Of a stretch of DNA of 45,301 bases, positions 1-6,456 are shown in pieces (the first letter of the stretch is position 1; each line of letters starts with the position of its first letter). The notes under the pieces were generated by a model. The model was not told the DNA's origin, did not search any database, and saw only the letters and a list, made by a program, of their open reading frames with translations. The stretch is from Patescibacteria group bacterium (GTDB taxonomy: Bacteria; Patescibacteriota; Minisyncoccia; Phycocordibacterales; PALSA-1337), in NCBI GenBank assembly GCA_018970245.1, contig JAGWWT010000009.1:1-45301 (forward strand), in the 5' to 3' direction. Position numbers and translations under genes: made by a program.

Positions 1-112
1 GCATCATGGTATCCCCGTCTAATTCAATCATGCGGTCCATTTCCGCATCATTGGTGATAATCTTTTCTCCAGCTAGCAATTTGGAAATCTTCTTCTTGAT
101 ATTTTCGTCCAT
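1..112 (-). CDS. Small protein spanning the contig junction (N-terminal part)
   Basis: The frame starts at an ATG (complement of 110-112) preceded by GGAG on the minus strand. It stays open to base 1. Read across the circular junction it continues from 45273 down to a TAG at 45206-45208, giving a 59-residue protein that begins MDENIKKKISKLLAGEK. The coding potential of the N-terminal Lys-rich, probably helical part is plausible, but no family is recognised. It follows the 115-339 gene in the same leftward direction with almost no gap, so it is probably the last gene of that small operon. Its continuity across the join supports a circular map. Confidence 0.55.
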   Translation of the reverse strand, partial: MDENIKKKISKLLAGEKIITNDAEMDRMIELDGDTMM

Positions 113-114
113 GT

Positions 115-339
115 TCAGCTCCGTGGCGGTCTGCTAGTCAATTCCCGTTCGCCGCGCACCACAGCTAGGAAGTGCTCACGGTCGAATCTGGGATTGTCGC
201 TTGCCAAGGCATCAGCGACTCTCCCACATGTGAATAGCCATGTTGACCATCTTTCCATTTGTTCCATTGTTCCTAGCTTTGGTTCTGGTTCTGCTATGCG
301 CAGGGCATCAGCAATCAGAATGTAATCTTTCCTTGTCAT
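115..339 (-). CDS. Small hypothetical early-type phage protein
   Basis: A 74-residue ORF with ATG start and AAGGAG about 8 bases upstream on the minus strand. Its N-terminus (KDYILIADA) is nearly the same as that of the 887-1081 protein (KDYILIAEA), and the DNA around both starts is duplicated, so the two share a copied 5' module joined to different C-termini. The remainder is charged, contains a Trp-rich stretch (residues about 29-35), and belongs to no family I recognise. Small leftward proteins with this type of N-terminus are common in phage early regions, but no function is known to me. Confidence 0.6.
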   Translation of the reverse strand: MTRKDYILIADALRIAEPEPKLGTMEQMERWSTWLFTCGRVADALASDNPRFDREHFLAVVRGERELTSRPPRS

Positions 340-366
340 ATCCTTAGCTCCTTAGTCTATCGGATT

Positions 367-813
367 TTACACAATAGCCCAGACTTCATAGAGTCTGCCA
401 CGGACAGCGCGATACAAGCTCGTATTCCCATGGTCATTAACGTGAAGGACTTCTCCAGTGTATCCAGTTGGGACTTCTGACAGATCATTGACGCGGAGTC
501 CTTCGAATATCTCATCAATACCCTCACATAGCCAGAATCCAATGTCCGCTCCATCTCCAGGATGAGCACCAAAGTAAAAGTAGGGAGGAGCTACAGATTC
601 CAAGATGTTGTACAGCTCCTCCATGTCATAGTGAGCATCATCACTTTCCCAGTAGTCATCTGCCGCGTTGGCTACTCTGGAGATTATCCGGCGTAGTTGG
701 TTCCGATACTCGCGGGATAGGTGGTGTTGCTTTGCTTCCCAGATCATGGCAGGAATCAAATCTTCTGGGCGGAGTGTACCACTACTGATACTTCCGATGT
801 TGTCATACTTCAT
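367..813 (-). CDS. Conserved-type hypothetical phage protein
   Basis: 148 residues, acidic overall. The central segment APPYFYFGAHPGDGADIGFW, with its Gly/Asp-rich turn, resembles a motif I associate with small uncharacterised proteins of tailed phages; the role is unknown. The start ATG follows a leader containing AAGGAG, which lies at the end of a 44-bp sequence repeated upstream of the 887 gene. No signal peptide, membrane segment or cysteine motif is visible. It sits in a leftward group of small genes, so an accessory or host-takeover role is possible but unproven. Confidence 0.65.
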   Translation of the reverse strand: MKYDNIGSISSGTLRPEDLIPAMIWEAKQHHLSREYRNQLRRIISRVANAADDYWESDDAHYDMEELYNILESVAPPYFYFGAHPGDGADIGFWLCEGIDEIFEGLRVNDLSEVPTGYTGEVLHVNDHGNTSLYRAVRGRLYEVWAIV

Positions 814-820
814 AGCTCAC

Positions 821-864
821 AGCTCCTTAGTCTGTTGTCCAGGATTCCGGGCTCTGGCTGCCCT
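821..864. repeat. 44-bp direct repeat, copy 1 (leader with SD)
   Basis: Identical base for base to 1088-1131. On the minus strand it ends in AAGGAGCT, the ribosome-binding site of the 367-813 gene. It also contains the small inverted repeat CCAG...CTGG around a GAGCCCGGAAT centre. This is a duplicated 5' untranslated cassette rather than coding sequence. Confidence 0.85.
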
Positions 865-886
865 TAGTACTTGTTCCAAATCACTT

Positions 887-1081
887 TCAACTCACTGCTT
901 TCTGTACTGCGTTGTCAACCTTTTCCCATAGATCGAACCACTCTTTGCAGCGTCCATCTGACGCAATGAATGGGCACGGTGGGTCCAGTTCCAGAAGCGT
1001 CTTACAGGCTTCAAGTAGTTCGGGCGCAGCAGAGATTAGGCGTGCGTTGGCCTCTGCAATCAGAATGTAATCTTTATTCAT
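887..1081 (-). CDS. Small hypothetical phage protein (NARLISAAPELLEA type)
   Basis: 64 residues. The motif NARLISAAPELLEACKTLL is a signature I recognise from many short phage proteins of unknown function. It is followed by a short Cys-containing loop (CPFIASDGRC) and an amphipathic C-terminal helix. The ATG is preceded by AAGGAG within the repeated leader at 1088-1131. The first ten residues match the 115-339 protein, consistent with duplication of the gene start. A structural or regulatory role cannot be assigned. Confidence 0.65.
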   Translation of the reverse strand: MNKDYILIAEANARLISAAPELLEACKTLLELDPPCPFIASDGRCKEWFDLWEKVDNAVQKAVS

Positions 1082-1087
1082 ATCCTT

Positions 1088-1131
1088 AGCTCCTTAGTCT
1101 GTTGTCCAGGATTCCGGGCTCTGGCTGCCCT
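1088..1131. repeat. 44-bp direct repeat, copy 2 (leader with SD)
   Basis: Second identical copy of the 821-864 leader, here serving the 887-1081 gene. A shorter 22-bp match to the start-proximal part recurs at 337-358 in front of the 115-339 gene, so three adjacent leftward genes share one translation-initiation cassette. Confidence 0.85.
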
Positions 1132-1137
1132 ACAAAA

Positions 1138-1150
1138 TGTAATTATTACA
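1138..1150. repeat. Dispersed palindrome TGTAATTATTACA (central T)
   Basis: An exact-arm copy, and the only exact copy whose central base is not G or C. It lies between the 1182 and 887 genes, just upstream of the leader repeat on the leftward strand. Confidence 0.85.
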
Positions 1151-1170
1151 GTGTGTAAAAGTTACACACT
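1150..1170. promoter_or_regulatory. Diverged palindrome with 9-bp arms, next to site 1138
   Basis: AGTGTGTAA, three bases, TTACACACT. Its core TGTAA-N3-TTACA (1154-1166) has the same half-sites and spacing as the dispersed 13-mer but a different centre. Together with 1138-1150 it forms a tandem pair only a few bases apart, which looks like a double operator controlling the leftward genes below it. Confidence 0.6.
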
Positions 1171-1181
1171 ATTGCATTTCC

Positions 1182-1442
1182 CTATTCCCGTGCAATATCC
1201 TCTTGCTCATCACGTGAGCAAGCGATGCACAGTTCGCCAAATTGATTTGGCCTCTCACAGTTCGGGCAGAATTTTATAGCATCATCGTGGTCCGGCTCGC
1301 CCGCTTCGGTGGCATAGATGCAATCGTCGCAAAGCGTCAGCTCAACGGGAATCGCCACGCCGCACTCTTCGCAATCGGCGTGGACTTCTTCGGTCTGGTT
1401 CAAATGCGCTATCGTCCGGTTGTATTGGTCTTGATGGGTCAT
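1182..1442 (-). CDS. Double zinc-ribbon small protein
   Basis: Four CxxC pairs (CEEC, CDDC, CPNC, CIAC) are spaced as two successive zinc ribbons. The protein is strongly acidic, with many Asp and Glu between the pairs. I place the start at the ATG giving MTHQDQYNRT because GGAGG lies about 8 bases before it. An upstream in-frame ATG at 1461-1463 (93 residues), with GAGAGG in front, is a possible alternative. Such small Zn-binding phage proteins often bind nucleic acid or host RNA polymerase, but nothing here fixes the partner. It is the first gene after a promoter at 1497-1525. Confidence 0.65.
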   Translation of the reverse strand: MTHQDQYNRTIAHLNQTEEVHADCEECGVAIPVELTLCDDCIYATEAGEPDHDDAIKFCPNCERPNQFGELCIACSRDEQEDIARE

Positions 1443-1496
1443 ATGTGTTACCTCCATGGACATGGTTTCCTCTCATTTGGTTTAACCTTCAGTTAA

Positions 1497-1525
1497 ACTA
1501 TCCCAAACTCTCCAATTCTTGTCAA
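1497..1525 (-). promoter_or_regulatory. Sigma70-type promoter for the leftward small genes
   Basis: On the minus strand TTGACA (complement of 1520-1525) is followed after 17 bases by GATAGT (complement of 1497-1502). It reads into the zinc-ribbon gene with a leader of about 30-50 bases. Spacing is ideal and the -10 box is a fair match. Confidence 0.6.
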
Positions 1526-1618
1526 GTACCATTTTACACTAGTACTTGCTTTGCTCTGTCTGTTAACAGTCTGCTGGGAGTCCTATCTAAATATCTAGGA
1601 TTCCTCGATAAAGTCGAA

Positions 1619-1649
1619 TTGACAGTGCATAGTGGGACAAGCGGATAAT
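1619..1649 (+). promoter_or_regulatory. Possible rightward promoter before the 1662 gene
   Basis: TTGACA at 1619-1624 and GATAAT at 1644-1649 are separated by 19 bases, longer than optimal. If used, transcription would begin only a few bases before the ATG at 1662, giving a very short or leaderless message. The 1464-1661 gap otherwise holds only the divergent leftward promoter. Confidence 0.35.
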
Positions 1650-1661
1650 TCCTAGTGAAAA

Positions 1662-1997
1662 ATGAGCGATTCCCGCCGGCAGCGCATTCCAGTCACTCCT
1701 CATCAAGTATCAAATCCCACCTATTATGTGACACTCGAACGGGCGGATATTCTTGTCGCCAAAGGTCTGTGCAAGTGGGAACCTGGACTCCGCCGATTGC
1801 GCGAGGTTAAACAATCCGCCCGTGGCGAGCATCGAGTTTGGCACAAGACTATGTGCTATGACCCGGATACCCGCGTTGCACTTCCCACCATGCAGCTAGT
1901 CAATCCCGATACGATCAGAGCTCCCTATGCGGGCGCGACTATCAATCGCTCGCATAATCGCAAGCGCCCTGCACGTTTGGCATCTACTGCCAAGTAA
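1662..1997 (+). CDS. Basic hypothetical protein
   Basis: 111 residues, rich in Arg and Lys, especially at the N-terminus (SDSRRQR) and the C-terminus (NRSHNRKRPAR). It has two isolated cysteines and no recognised fold. It is the first rightward gene after the divergent control region, and no good Shine-Dalgarno precedes its ATG. The charge would suit nucleic-acid binding, but that is only inference. Stop TAA is at 1995-1997. Confidence 0.55.
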   Translation: MSDSRRQRIPVTPHQVSNPTYYVTLERADILVAKGLCKWEPGLRRLREVKQSARGEHRVWHKTMCYDPDTRVALPTMQLVNPDTIRAPYAGATINRSHNRKRPARLASTAK

Positions 1998-2038
1998 TCG
2001 TTCAGGTAATGGTTGCGAGTGTGCGGAGCATACTCGAA

Positions 2039-2057
2039 CATTACGCGAAGCGTAATG
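2039..2057. other. GCGAAGC mini-hairpin (8-bp stem, GAA loop)
   Basis: CATTACGC-GAA-GCGTAATG is a perfect 8-bp stem around a GAA triloop. The d(GCGAAGC) core is known from biophysical work to fold into an unusually stable hairpin and occurs in phiX174/G4 origins. Two further copies lie at 45003-45021 and 45084-45094. The arms also contain everted ATTACG half-sites of the dispersed palindrome. Confidence 0.7.
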
Positions 2058-2064
2058 GAAGAGG

Positions 2065-2187
2065 ATGCGGAGCACCCAAGAGAACATGGTCGAACTAGCC
2101 GAGATAATTGGAGTAACACTCCTGCTCATCCTCCTTGGTGTGGCGATTCTGGCGCTAGTGATATTTGTTGAGACTCGCAAACTGTAA
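2065..2187 (+). CDS. Tiny single-pass membrane protein
   Basis: A 40-residue frame ending ...VFVETRKL, whose middle (LLLILLGVAILALVIF) is one hydrophobic helix. A second start at 2086 would give 33 residues. GGAAG lies close before the first ATG, so initiation is uncertain. The TAA stop is made by the dispersed palindrome at 2183-2195. Function unknown; it could be a small toxin-like, holin-like or adhesin-assembly membrane peptide. It lies just before the fibre genes. Confidence 0.45.
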   Translation: MRSTQENMVELAEIIGVTLLLILLGVAILALVIFVETRKL

Positions 2188-2195
2188 TGATTACG
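2183..2195. repeat. Dispersed palindrome TGTAATGATTACG (one mismatch)
   Basis: Central G, last base G instead of A. Its TAA (2185-2187) is the stop codon of the tiny membrane protein. Confidence 0.75.
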
Positions 2196-2216
2196 AGTGC
2201 CCGGAGCCCGGAATTG

Positions 2217-2246
2217 CGTGTCAATCCTGACACGGTAAATATTACA
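2217..2246 (+). promoter_or_regulatory. Hairpin joined to a diverged palindrome before the fibre gene
   Basis: CGTGTCA-ATCC-TGACACG (2217-2234) is a perfect 7-bp hairpin. It runs directly into GGTAA-ATA-TTACA (2234-2246), a diverged form of the dispersed site. The ATG at 2263 has no clear Shine-Dalgarno, so this leader may control initiation or transcription. Confidence 0.45.
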
Positions 2247-2262
2247 CGATTGGGTTATCCTG

Positions 2263-4542
2263 ATGTCTAATAAGCTAGTTAGCCTCCCAATACCCGCAGA
2301 TATGGCAGCGAATGGTTTGCGCCTATGGTTGCGCCGGGAAGGTGATAAGCCTGGAGTGCGCCGAGTGTGTCTGGATTGTGGATTGCCACTTGCTAACCGT
2401 TCCGAACGTGCCAAGTACTGCTACTCATGCGGAGAATCCCGCAGACGTGCTGCCATAAAGGCTAGCAACACACGCAATAATGCCAAGCGGAGAATGGGCA
2501 AACTGTCCCTGTTGGCACTCCTGCTGAGTGTAATGTTTACACCAGCAGCATGGTCACAGTCCGCGCAACTGGGCTCTAATAGTTCCCCGGTAGTCAACAG
2601 GCAGGGCATACCGATGCCTGGAGTTAGCGTTGCTATCTGCTCACCGCTAACCGTGTCCTCGGCGGTAGTGTCCGGTAACATAGCAACCTATACCGTATCC
2701 AGCACATCAGGATTCGTTGCGGGTATGCAGGTAATGGTGCAGGGATTCACTGGCGCCGATACATTCTTTAATGCTGGCACGCTATCCAACGGGCAGATAA
2801 CTAATGGATTGACTATCCTCTCCGTAACACCCACCACGATACTGGCTAACCTTACTCATGCTGATGCCAGCTCATCCACTACCGGAACTATTATCCAGCA
2901 AGGCAATAGCACCACCCCATGTGCTCCCGAGTCTACTATCTACTCAGATGTCAATCTCACTACCCCGGAATCACAGCCTATCCAGACCGACCAGCTCGGG
3001 AACTGGAATGCGTTCACCGTTCCCGGACTGTACTATGTGCAGTTCTACGCTGCCGGTCTGACTACCACCATCAAGCAAATATATGGCGGTACATCCAATG
3101 TACCGTGTGTGACAACTGCCCTGGCTATCCAGTTCAACAATGCCGGGGCATTTGGTTGCGAGCCCGACCTTACTTTTACAGCTCCACACACTCTGGCTCT
3201 AGGCGCGGGTGGGACATTCAATATAGCCGGGACAGCTAACTTCTCTGGTACGGATAACTTCTCTGGGCCTGTGACATTCACGGGCTCTGGGAATACAGGA
3301 TCTCTTTCTCTTGGGGCGACGGCTCTAGGGAACACAAGCCCCTGGACTGGCTTGCAGACGTTCAATGCCGGCTTGACGTCTCTAGGACAGACAGACGCGG
3401 ACGGTACTATTTTCATGGCCGTCCCATCCGGGGATATAGGTACTGCCATAAATTCAGCGTATGCCGCCTTGGGGTCTTCTGGTGGCAGGATCGTTCTTCC
3501 TCCGGGGACGTATTCCTATTCAACCCCCATCGTGTTGAGCACGACAGGGAAATCTGTCACGGTGGAAGGGAACAACACTGTTGCAACAGTGCTGCTCTAT
3601 ACCCCCAGCACCGGGACCGCTCTGACACTTGGCGCTTCCTACTCCAGTCTTGAACATTTCAGCCTGGAGACGACAACCGCAGGATCGACGGCTACCGGGC
3701 TAAGCGTTCTGAGCAGTGCGGACTCTTCAAGGGAAGTTCGCTTCAACATCAGTGGCTTTGCTATCGACACGAATGATGGAGCCTACAGCTTATCGGTGCT
3801 GCAATCGACGATCAATTCATGTTCGACGGCAGCAGGTTCTATAGGTTTTGAAACGACCGGGACAGCCGATGAAACACATATTGTGTCGAGTGAGTTTCGT
3901 AGCGGATGCGCTACCCTCTTGAAGTTGGGGAATGCCAATCCTCTGTGGGGTAGCGGCCTCACCTTATCCAACGCAACGTCACTATGGGTAGACGTGGGAA
4001 CTGGTCACCTGTACTGCACTCAATGCCACTGGTTCAACGCTTCGGCTACCGCAAATTGGTTTTCCAACGCGGGAGGCGTTGTCCAGATCAATGATTCTCA
4101 GTTTGAAGATGATAGTGCAACCGGATCATCCGCGTCCTACGCAACCCAGTCAAGTGGCTTTCTGGCGATGTCGGACTCCACGCTTTATTCGGGAGGGCAT
4201 ACAGTCACACAATTCGTGAATGTCACCGGGGGGGACGCTCAACTCACGAACATATTAAACAACAGTCCGACGCAGATTCCCAGCTTAAATGGTTTTTATC
4301 CCGATTCGAGCGCAAGGGCGGTGGTCACCGGAGCGAACGGACTGAGCGCGGGAACGATCACTCTTTCAGGGGGCGCCGGATCGCATACCTTTAGCGTGGC
4401 CTACTCTACCGCTCCCGTGTGTACCGCCAACGACACCACCGCTGCGAATGCGGTGAAAGTGTCGTCCAGCACGACAGCAGTAACGCTGGCCGGAACGACG
4501 ACCGATGTTATCGCGTGGAGTTGCAGCCCAAGTGCCAACTAA
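2263..4542 (+). CDS. Beta-helix tail fibre/spike with N-terminal zinc ribbon and internal signal peptide
   Basis: 759 residues. Residues about 38-65 form a zinc ribbon (CLDCG ... CYSCG) followed by basic sequence. Residue 78 is Met, and MGKLSLLALLLSVMFTPAAW-SQ is a textbook Sec signal peptide, so a second start at 2494 (preceded by CGGAGA) may yield a 682-residue exported form. A carboxypeptidase-like PGV segment follows, then repeats of the IQFNNAGAFG type seen in tail fibres. From about residue 385 there is a right-handed beta-helix of pectate-lyase type (TAINSAYAALGSSGGRIVLP). The C-terminal domain, with paired Cys, resembles those on many metagenomic phage fibres. It probably binds or degrades host surface glycans. 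Codon use changes after about 3.3 kb. Confidence 0.7.
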   Translation: MSNKLVSLPIPADMAANGLRLWLRREGDKPGVRRVCLDCGLPLANRSERAKYCYSCGESRRRAAIKASNTRNNAKRRMGKLSLLALLLSVMFTPAAWSQSAQLGSNSSPVVNRQGIPMPGVSVAICSPLTVSSAVVSGNIATYTVSSTSGFVAGMQVMVQGFTGADTFFNAGTLSNGQITNGLTILSVTPTTILANLTHADASSSTTGTIIQQGNSTTPCAPESTIYSDVNLTTPESQPIQTDQLGNWNAFTVPGLYYVQFYAAGLTTTIKQIYGGTSNVPCVTTALAIQFNNAGAFGCEPDLTFTAPHTLALGAGGTFNIAGTANFSGTDNFSGPVTFTGSGNTGSLSLGATALGNTSPWTGLQTFNAGLTSLGQTDADGTIFMAVPSGDIGTAINSAYAALGSSGGRIVLPPGTYSYSTPIVLSTTGKSVTVEGNNTVATVLLYTPSTGTALTLGASYSSLEHFSLETTTAGSTATGLSVLSSADSSREVRFNISGFAIDTNDGAYSLSVLQSTINSCSTAAGSIGFETTGTADETHIVSSEFRSGCATLLKLGNANPLWGSGLTLSNATSLWVDVGTGHLYCTQCHWFNASATANWFSNAGGVVQINDSQFEDDSATGSSASYATQSSGFLAMSDSTLYSGGHTVTQFVNVTGGDAQLTNILNNSPTQIPSLNGFYPDSSARAVVTGANGLSAGTITLSGGAGSHTFSVAYSTAPVCTANDTTAANAVKVSSSTTAVTLAGTTTDVIAWSCSPSAN

Positions 4543-4558
4543 GGCAAATGAGGGTAAT

Positions 4559-5746
4559 GTGATTACTTTCTTCAAGAAACCAAATGTAATCATTACATTC
4601 CTGTTCTTGCTGTTCCTGATGTTGGGCTACCCGCTGATTGTCTGGGAGCAAGGGCAGAACTTCCCGCCGAATGGTGGCAGCACTCCTGGTGGGAGCACCA
4701 ATGACATCCAGTACAATAACAATGGTGCTCTCGGGGGAATTACCGGGACGATCAGTGGGTCTGTAATGATAGGGGTGAATGGTTCCCACCCGATATTCAG
4801 TGTGACTGGGACTCCCGGAGAGATAGTCAACTCCACTCCCTATACCGTCCAGTGTGACAGTGCCACGACCACTATGGACCGTGGGACTACCATAGAGTTT
4901 GTCTCCGGGGCATCCAGTGTCGTTCTGCCCGATCCCGCTACAAGTGGATGCGGGAACAACTTCCCCGTTCGGTTAATATCCGAGACTTCTATCACTCTGA
5001 CATCAGCTAAACAGGTGACTGTCAATAATGGATCATCCACGGTCACATTCTGCAATTCTGGCTGCACCAATACATCTCTGGCGATGACTGCCGGAGAGTG
5101 GGTGGCAGTCAATAGCCCGGACAATTTGGTGTGGCAGGCCGATGAGGTTGTATCCGCTTCCTCCAGCGGGGTTCCTAACCCCAGTGCCAATGGTATTGTC
5201 GCCTGCACCGGAACGAACTGCTCGACATCGAGCGCCCGCACGATCACAGGGACAGCGAACCAGATAGCCGTGACAAACGGAGATGGCGTCAGCGGCAACC
5301 CCACTCTATCGTTTCCATCTACAATCGTGGTCCCGAATGGTTCCACGGCCACTACGCAATCCGCGAATGATAATTCAACGAAGGTGGCAACGACGGCATA
5401 CGTGGACGGTAAGGCTCGCATCTGGTCCTGCCGGGCTGGACTTGGTGACGGCCTGAATGCGATTCCTGCCGGAACCTATCCACAGACGACCTGCTATAAC
5501 GATACGGGCGTGACGGTCACGATCACCGGGGTAAAGTGCTACGCAGACGGCGGCACACCGACGATGAATGTGTCGGGGCATACTCTCGGAGCATTGCTGA
5601 CCGGAGCGATAACTTGTACGACAGCCTATGCCGCAGGAACGCAGAGCGCGAACGTGTCGCTCACAAGCGGAGATTATCTGCAATTCAGCTTCGTTGCCGG
5701 TGGCACAGCGAAGCAAACGGATTGGGTGGTTACGGGAACCTACTGA
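4559..5746 (+). CDS. Membrane-anchored tail-fibre-like adhesin
   Basis: I take the GTG at 4559 (GAGGG just before it) as start, giving 395 residues; an in-frame ATG at 4505 would overlap the previous gene. Residues about 11-30 (VIITFLFLLFLMLGYPLIVW) form an uncleaved membrane anchor. The protein then carries the fibre motif NDIQYNNNGALGG, beta-rich Ser/Thr/Gly sequence, the VATTAYVDGKA trimer-type motif, and a Cys-containing C-terminal domain (IWSCRAGLGDG). The site at 4585-4597 lies inside the anchor and encodes VIIT. It is the second of four adjacent surface-type proteins; receptor binding is inferred. Confidence 0.65.
   Translation: MITFFKKPNVIITFLFLLFLMLGYPLIVWEQGQNFPPNGGSTPGGSTNDIQYNNNGALGGITGTISGSVMIGVNGSHPIFSVTGTPGEIVNSTPYTVQCDSATTTMDRGTTIEFVSGASSVVLPDPATSGCGNNFPVRLISETSITLTSAKQVTVNNGSSTVTFCNSGCTNTSLAMTAGEWVAVNSPDNLVWQADEVVSASSSGVPNPSANGIVACTGTNCSTSSARTITGTANQIAVTNGDGVSGNPTLSFPSTIVVPNGSTATTQSANDNSTKVATTAYVDGKARIWSCRAGLGDGLNAIPAGTYPQTTCYNDTGVTVTITGVKCYADGGTPTMNVSGHTLGALLTGAITCTTAYAAGTQSANVSLTSGDYLQFSFVAGGTAKQTDWVVTGTY
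4585..4597. repeat. Dispersed palindrome TGTAATCATTACA
   Basis: Exact copy, central C, inside the adhesin gene where it encodes VIIT within the membrane anchor. It is the last site before a 5.8-kb gap. Confidence 0.9.
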
Positions 5747-6456
5747 TGATGTACATTCTCGCATTCTTGGCTCTGTTCAATCCATATCTCCAGCATCATC
5801 GGAAGATATTCTCCAGTGGTCCTCCCGCCACAACCGTCACTGAGGACGGGACGGGCTATACGATCTCAGGCAGCGGCTCCAAGACGTTTACGCTTTCCAG
5901 CGGAATATCAGCGGGAAATGGAGTCATAGTTATTGCGTCATCCACCGCTAACGCGGCCCCAATTTCAGCGTGTAGCGATAACAGCAGTCCATCCAACGGC
6001 TCCTACAGCCTCGATGAGGGCCTCAACTTCAGCGGTACTCCGAGTGGAATAAAACTGTGTTCCGTATATGCCGCCAACTCACTTACGACTATAACTGTTA
6101 CGGCTACTCAGAGTTCGACGCGAGTCCACGTTCTAATAGTCAACAATTTTGCATCTTCTAGCTGGGCCGATACAGCGGTAGTTGGAACCGGAACGCAAAG
6201 TTTCGGGACATCAGCATCGGCTACAGCCGGAGCAGCGGTGACCGGAACCGAGGTCGTGATTGCGGCGTGCATGGTCGCTGCCAGCGGCGATACTATGGGA
6301 TTTAGTTCCTATTCTGTAATCTATAATACAGATACCGCCCTGAGCAAACTGTGGGGGTCTGCATGGAAAGAAGTGGCTAGCGGGACGCCTTCGCAAAACT
6401 GCACATCGTCAGGCAACACGGCAATTATTCTGCTGTTACAGGGGTACAAAGAATGA
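5746..6456 (+). CDS. Exported/anchored beta-rich fibre accessory protein
   Basis: 236 residues from the ATG at 5746, which overlaps the preceding TGA (TGATGATG), indicating translational coupling. The N-terminus MMYILAFLALFNPYL is hydrophobic and likely directs membrane insertion or export. The remainder is Ser/Thr/Gly/Ala-rich beta-sheet sequence with four spaced Cys and no catalytic motif that I recognise. It overlaps the next gene by 4 bases. A longer upstream reading in this frame (from 5536) lies inside the preceding adhesin and is not credible. Function is probably structural or adhesive. Confidence 0.6.
   Translation: MMYILAFLALFNPYLQHHRKIFSSGPPATTVTEDGTGYTISGSGSKTFTLSSGISAGNGVIVIASSTANAAPISACSDNSSPSNGSYSLDEGLNFSGTPSGIKLCSVYAANSLTTITVTATQSSTRVHVLIVNNFASSSWADTAVVGTGTQSFGTSASATAGAAVTGTEVVIAACMVAASGDTMGFSSYSVIYNTDTALSKLWGSAWKEVASGTPSQNCTSSGNTAIILLLQGYKE

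Noticed and set aside
4554-4566. GTAATGTGATTAC at the start of the 4559 gene
   Set aside because: Same half-sites but a three-base centre, so the spacing differs; not counted.
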